From Oligoflexia bacterium (GTDB taxonomy: Bacteria > Bdellovibrionota > UBA1018 > CAIMNF01), in NCBI GenBank assembly GCA_903842755.1, contig CAIMNF010000364.1:1-6596 (forward strand): DNA of 6,596 nucleotides, read 5' to 3'. Below the pieces are notes generated by a model. It was not told where the DNA came from. It did no database searches and saw only the letters and a program-made list of their open reading frames with translations. Below are positions 5,835-6,596 of this stretch, in pieces (the stretch's first letter is position 1; each line of letters starts with the position of its first letter). A program made the translations under genes and the position numbers.

Positions 5835-6596
5835 ATGCGTTATCCAAACTTTGATGGGAAACATGATCAAGAATCAATGCTCAAGCCCGAGCATTTTATT
5901 GAATACATGAAGTCGCAGTCTAAGACTCCAGACTTCAAGGTGCCTAAGGGTGTAATCCTCTGCTACCAACGAAGCTTACTTACTCATATTAAAAAAAACC
6001 ACCCTACAGAATCATGCGAAGGAGTGATTTCAGATCTTTTATATTTGAAAGAAACCAATAATGAAATTGCGGTCATCGGCGGCTTTGGAATTGGCTCTCC
6101 AGCAGCTTCGGTAATGCTAGAGGAGCTCATTGCGTGCGGAGTGAAGGAATTCATTTCAATTGGAACCGCAGGTACTCTCCAAAAAGATGTTCAGATCGGT
6201 GATTTGATTCTTTGTAACCGAGCAATTCGAGACGAGGGAACCTCTCATCATTATTTGCCAACGGAAAAATATGCTCACTCTTCAAAGAACCTGACTGAAC
6301 GACTTGGACACTCATTAAATAAGCTTGGAAAACCATTCAAAACCGGAACTACTTGGACCATCGATGCACCTTATAGAGAAACAATTGCAGAGGCACGCCA
6401 TTACCAAAACGAAGGTGTTGTAACCGTAGACATGGAAGCCTCAGCACTCTTTGCTGTAGCCCAATACAGGGGCGTTGAGATTGCGGCACTATTCACCGTT
6501 TCGGATTCTTTAGCTGACCTGAAGTGGCATCCTGATTTTAATAATCCAAAGACACTTGAAGGGCTAGAAACGATTTATAAGGCAGCGTTGCAGGCG
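5835..6596 (+). CDS. PNP/UDP-family nucleoside phosphorylase (3' end outside window)
   Basis: The frame is open to the last base, giving 254 codons without a stop. The family is usually about 240-290 residues, so only a short tail should be missing. Motifs of the nucleoside phosphorylase superfamily occur in order: GGFGIGSPAA (82-91), FISIGTAGTL (106-115) for phosphate and ribose binding, VQIGDLIL (119-126), IRDEGTSHHYLP (131-142), VDMEASALF (198-206) with the ribose-binding Met-Glu pair (M200, E201), and FTVSDSL (220-226) with D224 as the likely base-contacting or catalytic Asp. It should split nucleosides with phosphate into base and ribose-1-phosphate in the cytoplasm. The RDEGxSxHYLP segment favours the uridine-phosphorylase-like side, but base preference cannot be read from the sequence. 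I chose the ATG at 5835 because MRYPNFDG looks like the usual family N-terminus. An in-frame ATG at 5766 would add 23 residues and overlap the traH-like gene by 29 nt. Neither start has a good Shine-Dalgarno. Confidence 0.88.
   Translation, partial: MRYPNFDGKHDQESMLKPEHFIEYMKSQSKTPDFKVPKGVILCYQRSLLTHIKKNHPTESCEGVISDLLYLKETNNEIAVIGGFGIGSPAASVMLEELIACGVKEFISIGTAGTLQKDVQIGDLILCNRAIRDEGTSHHYLPTEKYAHSSKNLTERLGHSLNKLGKPFKTGTTWTIDAPYRETIAEARHYQNEGVVTVDMEASALFAVAQYRGVEIAALFTVSDSLADLKWHPDFNNPKTLEGLETIYKAALQA

Noticed and set aside
5655..5870. Minus-strand reading frame of 71 codons across the traH/phosphorylase junction
   Set aside because: It is antisense to conserved coding regions and gives no recognisable domain. 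Treated as a shadow of the real genes.
6151..6336. Minus-strand reading frame of 61 codons within the phosphorylase
   Set aside because: It lies opposite conserved active-site motifs of the phosphorylase and has no family features.

Overview
The window is a stretch of a Gram-negative F-type (type IV) conjugation operon, read entirely on the + strand, followed by the start of a nucleoside phosphorylase gene. The composition is fairly AT-rich by eye. TraB/TraV/TraC/TraH-type proteins, signal peptides and a probable lipoprotein imply an inner and an outer membrane. The host cannot be named from this sequence. A proteobacterium or a relative such as Bdellovibrionota is possible, but that is a guess.

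Layout: (1) positions 1-106 hold the last 34 codons of an upstream gene, in the place where traK sits in F-like operons. (2) 103-1461 encodes a TraB/VirB10-type inner-membrane channel scaffold. (3) 1421-1828 encodes a small TraV-like probable outer-membrane lipoprotein. (4) 1825-4449 encodes a TraC/VirB4-type secretion ATPase. (5) 4442-5794 encodes an exported, cysteine-rich TraH-like protein. (6) From about 5835 to the window end runs a PNP/UDP-family nucleoside phosphorylase whose stop lies outside the window.

Genes 1-5 all overlap their neighbours (4, 41, 4 and 8 nt), so they are almost certainly one polycistronic, translationally coupled unit. TraK-, TraV- and TraB-type proteins form the envelope-spanning core complex. 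TraC powers pilus assembly and secretion on the cytoplasmic side. TraH acts in the periplasm or outer membrane in pilus extension and mating-pair formation. The phosphorylase is metabolic and looks like the far edge of the conjugation block or a passenger gene.

The most notable points are: the TraC-like ATPase departs from consensus in its Walker A, Walker B and conserved-Gln motifs; TraH follows TraC directly, without the traW/traU/trbC/traN/traF genes that separate them in F; the TraH- and TraV-like proteins are divergent; and the phosphorylase start lacks a Shine-Dalgarno sequence but has a perfect TATAAT just upstream. I see no tRNA, rRNA, CRISPR array, insertion sequence or convincing terminator. 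No stretch longer than 40 nt lacks a gene.
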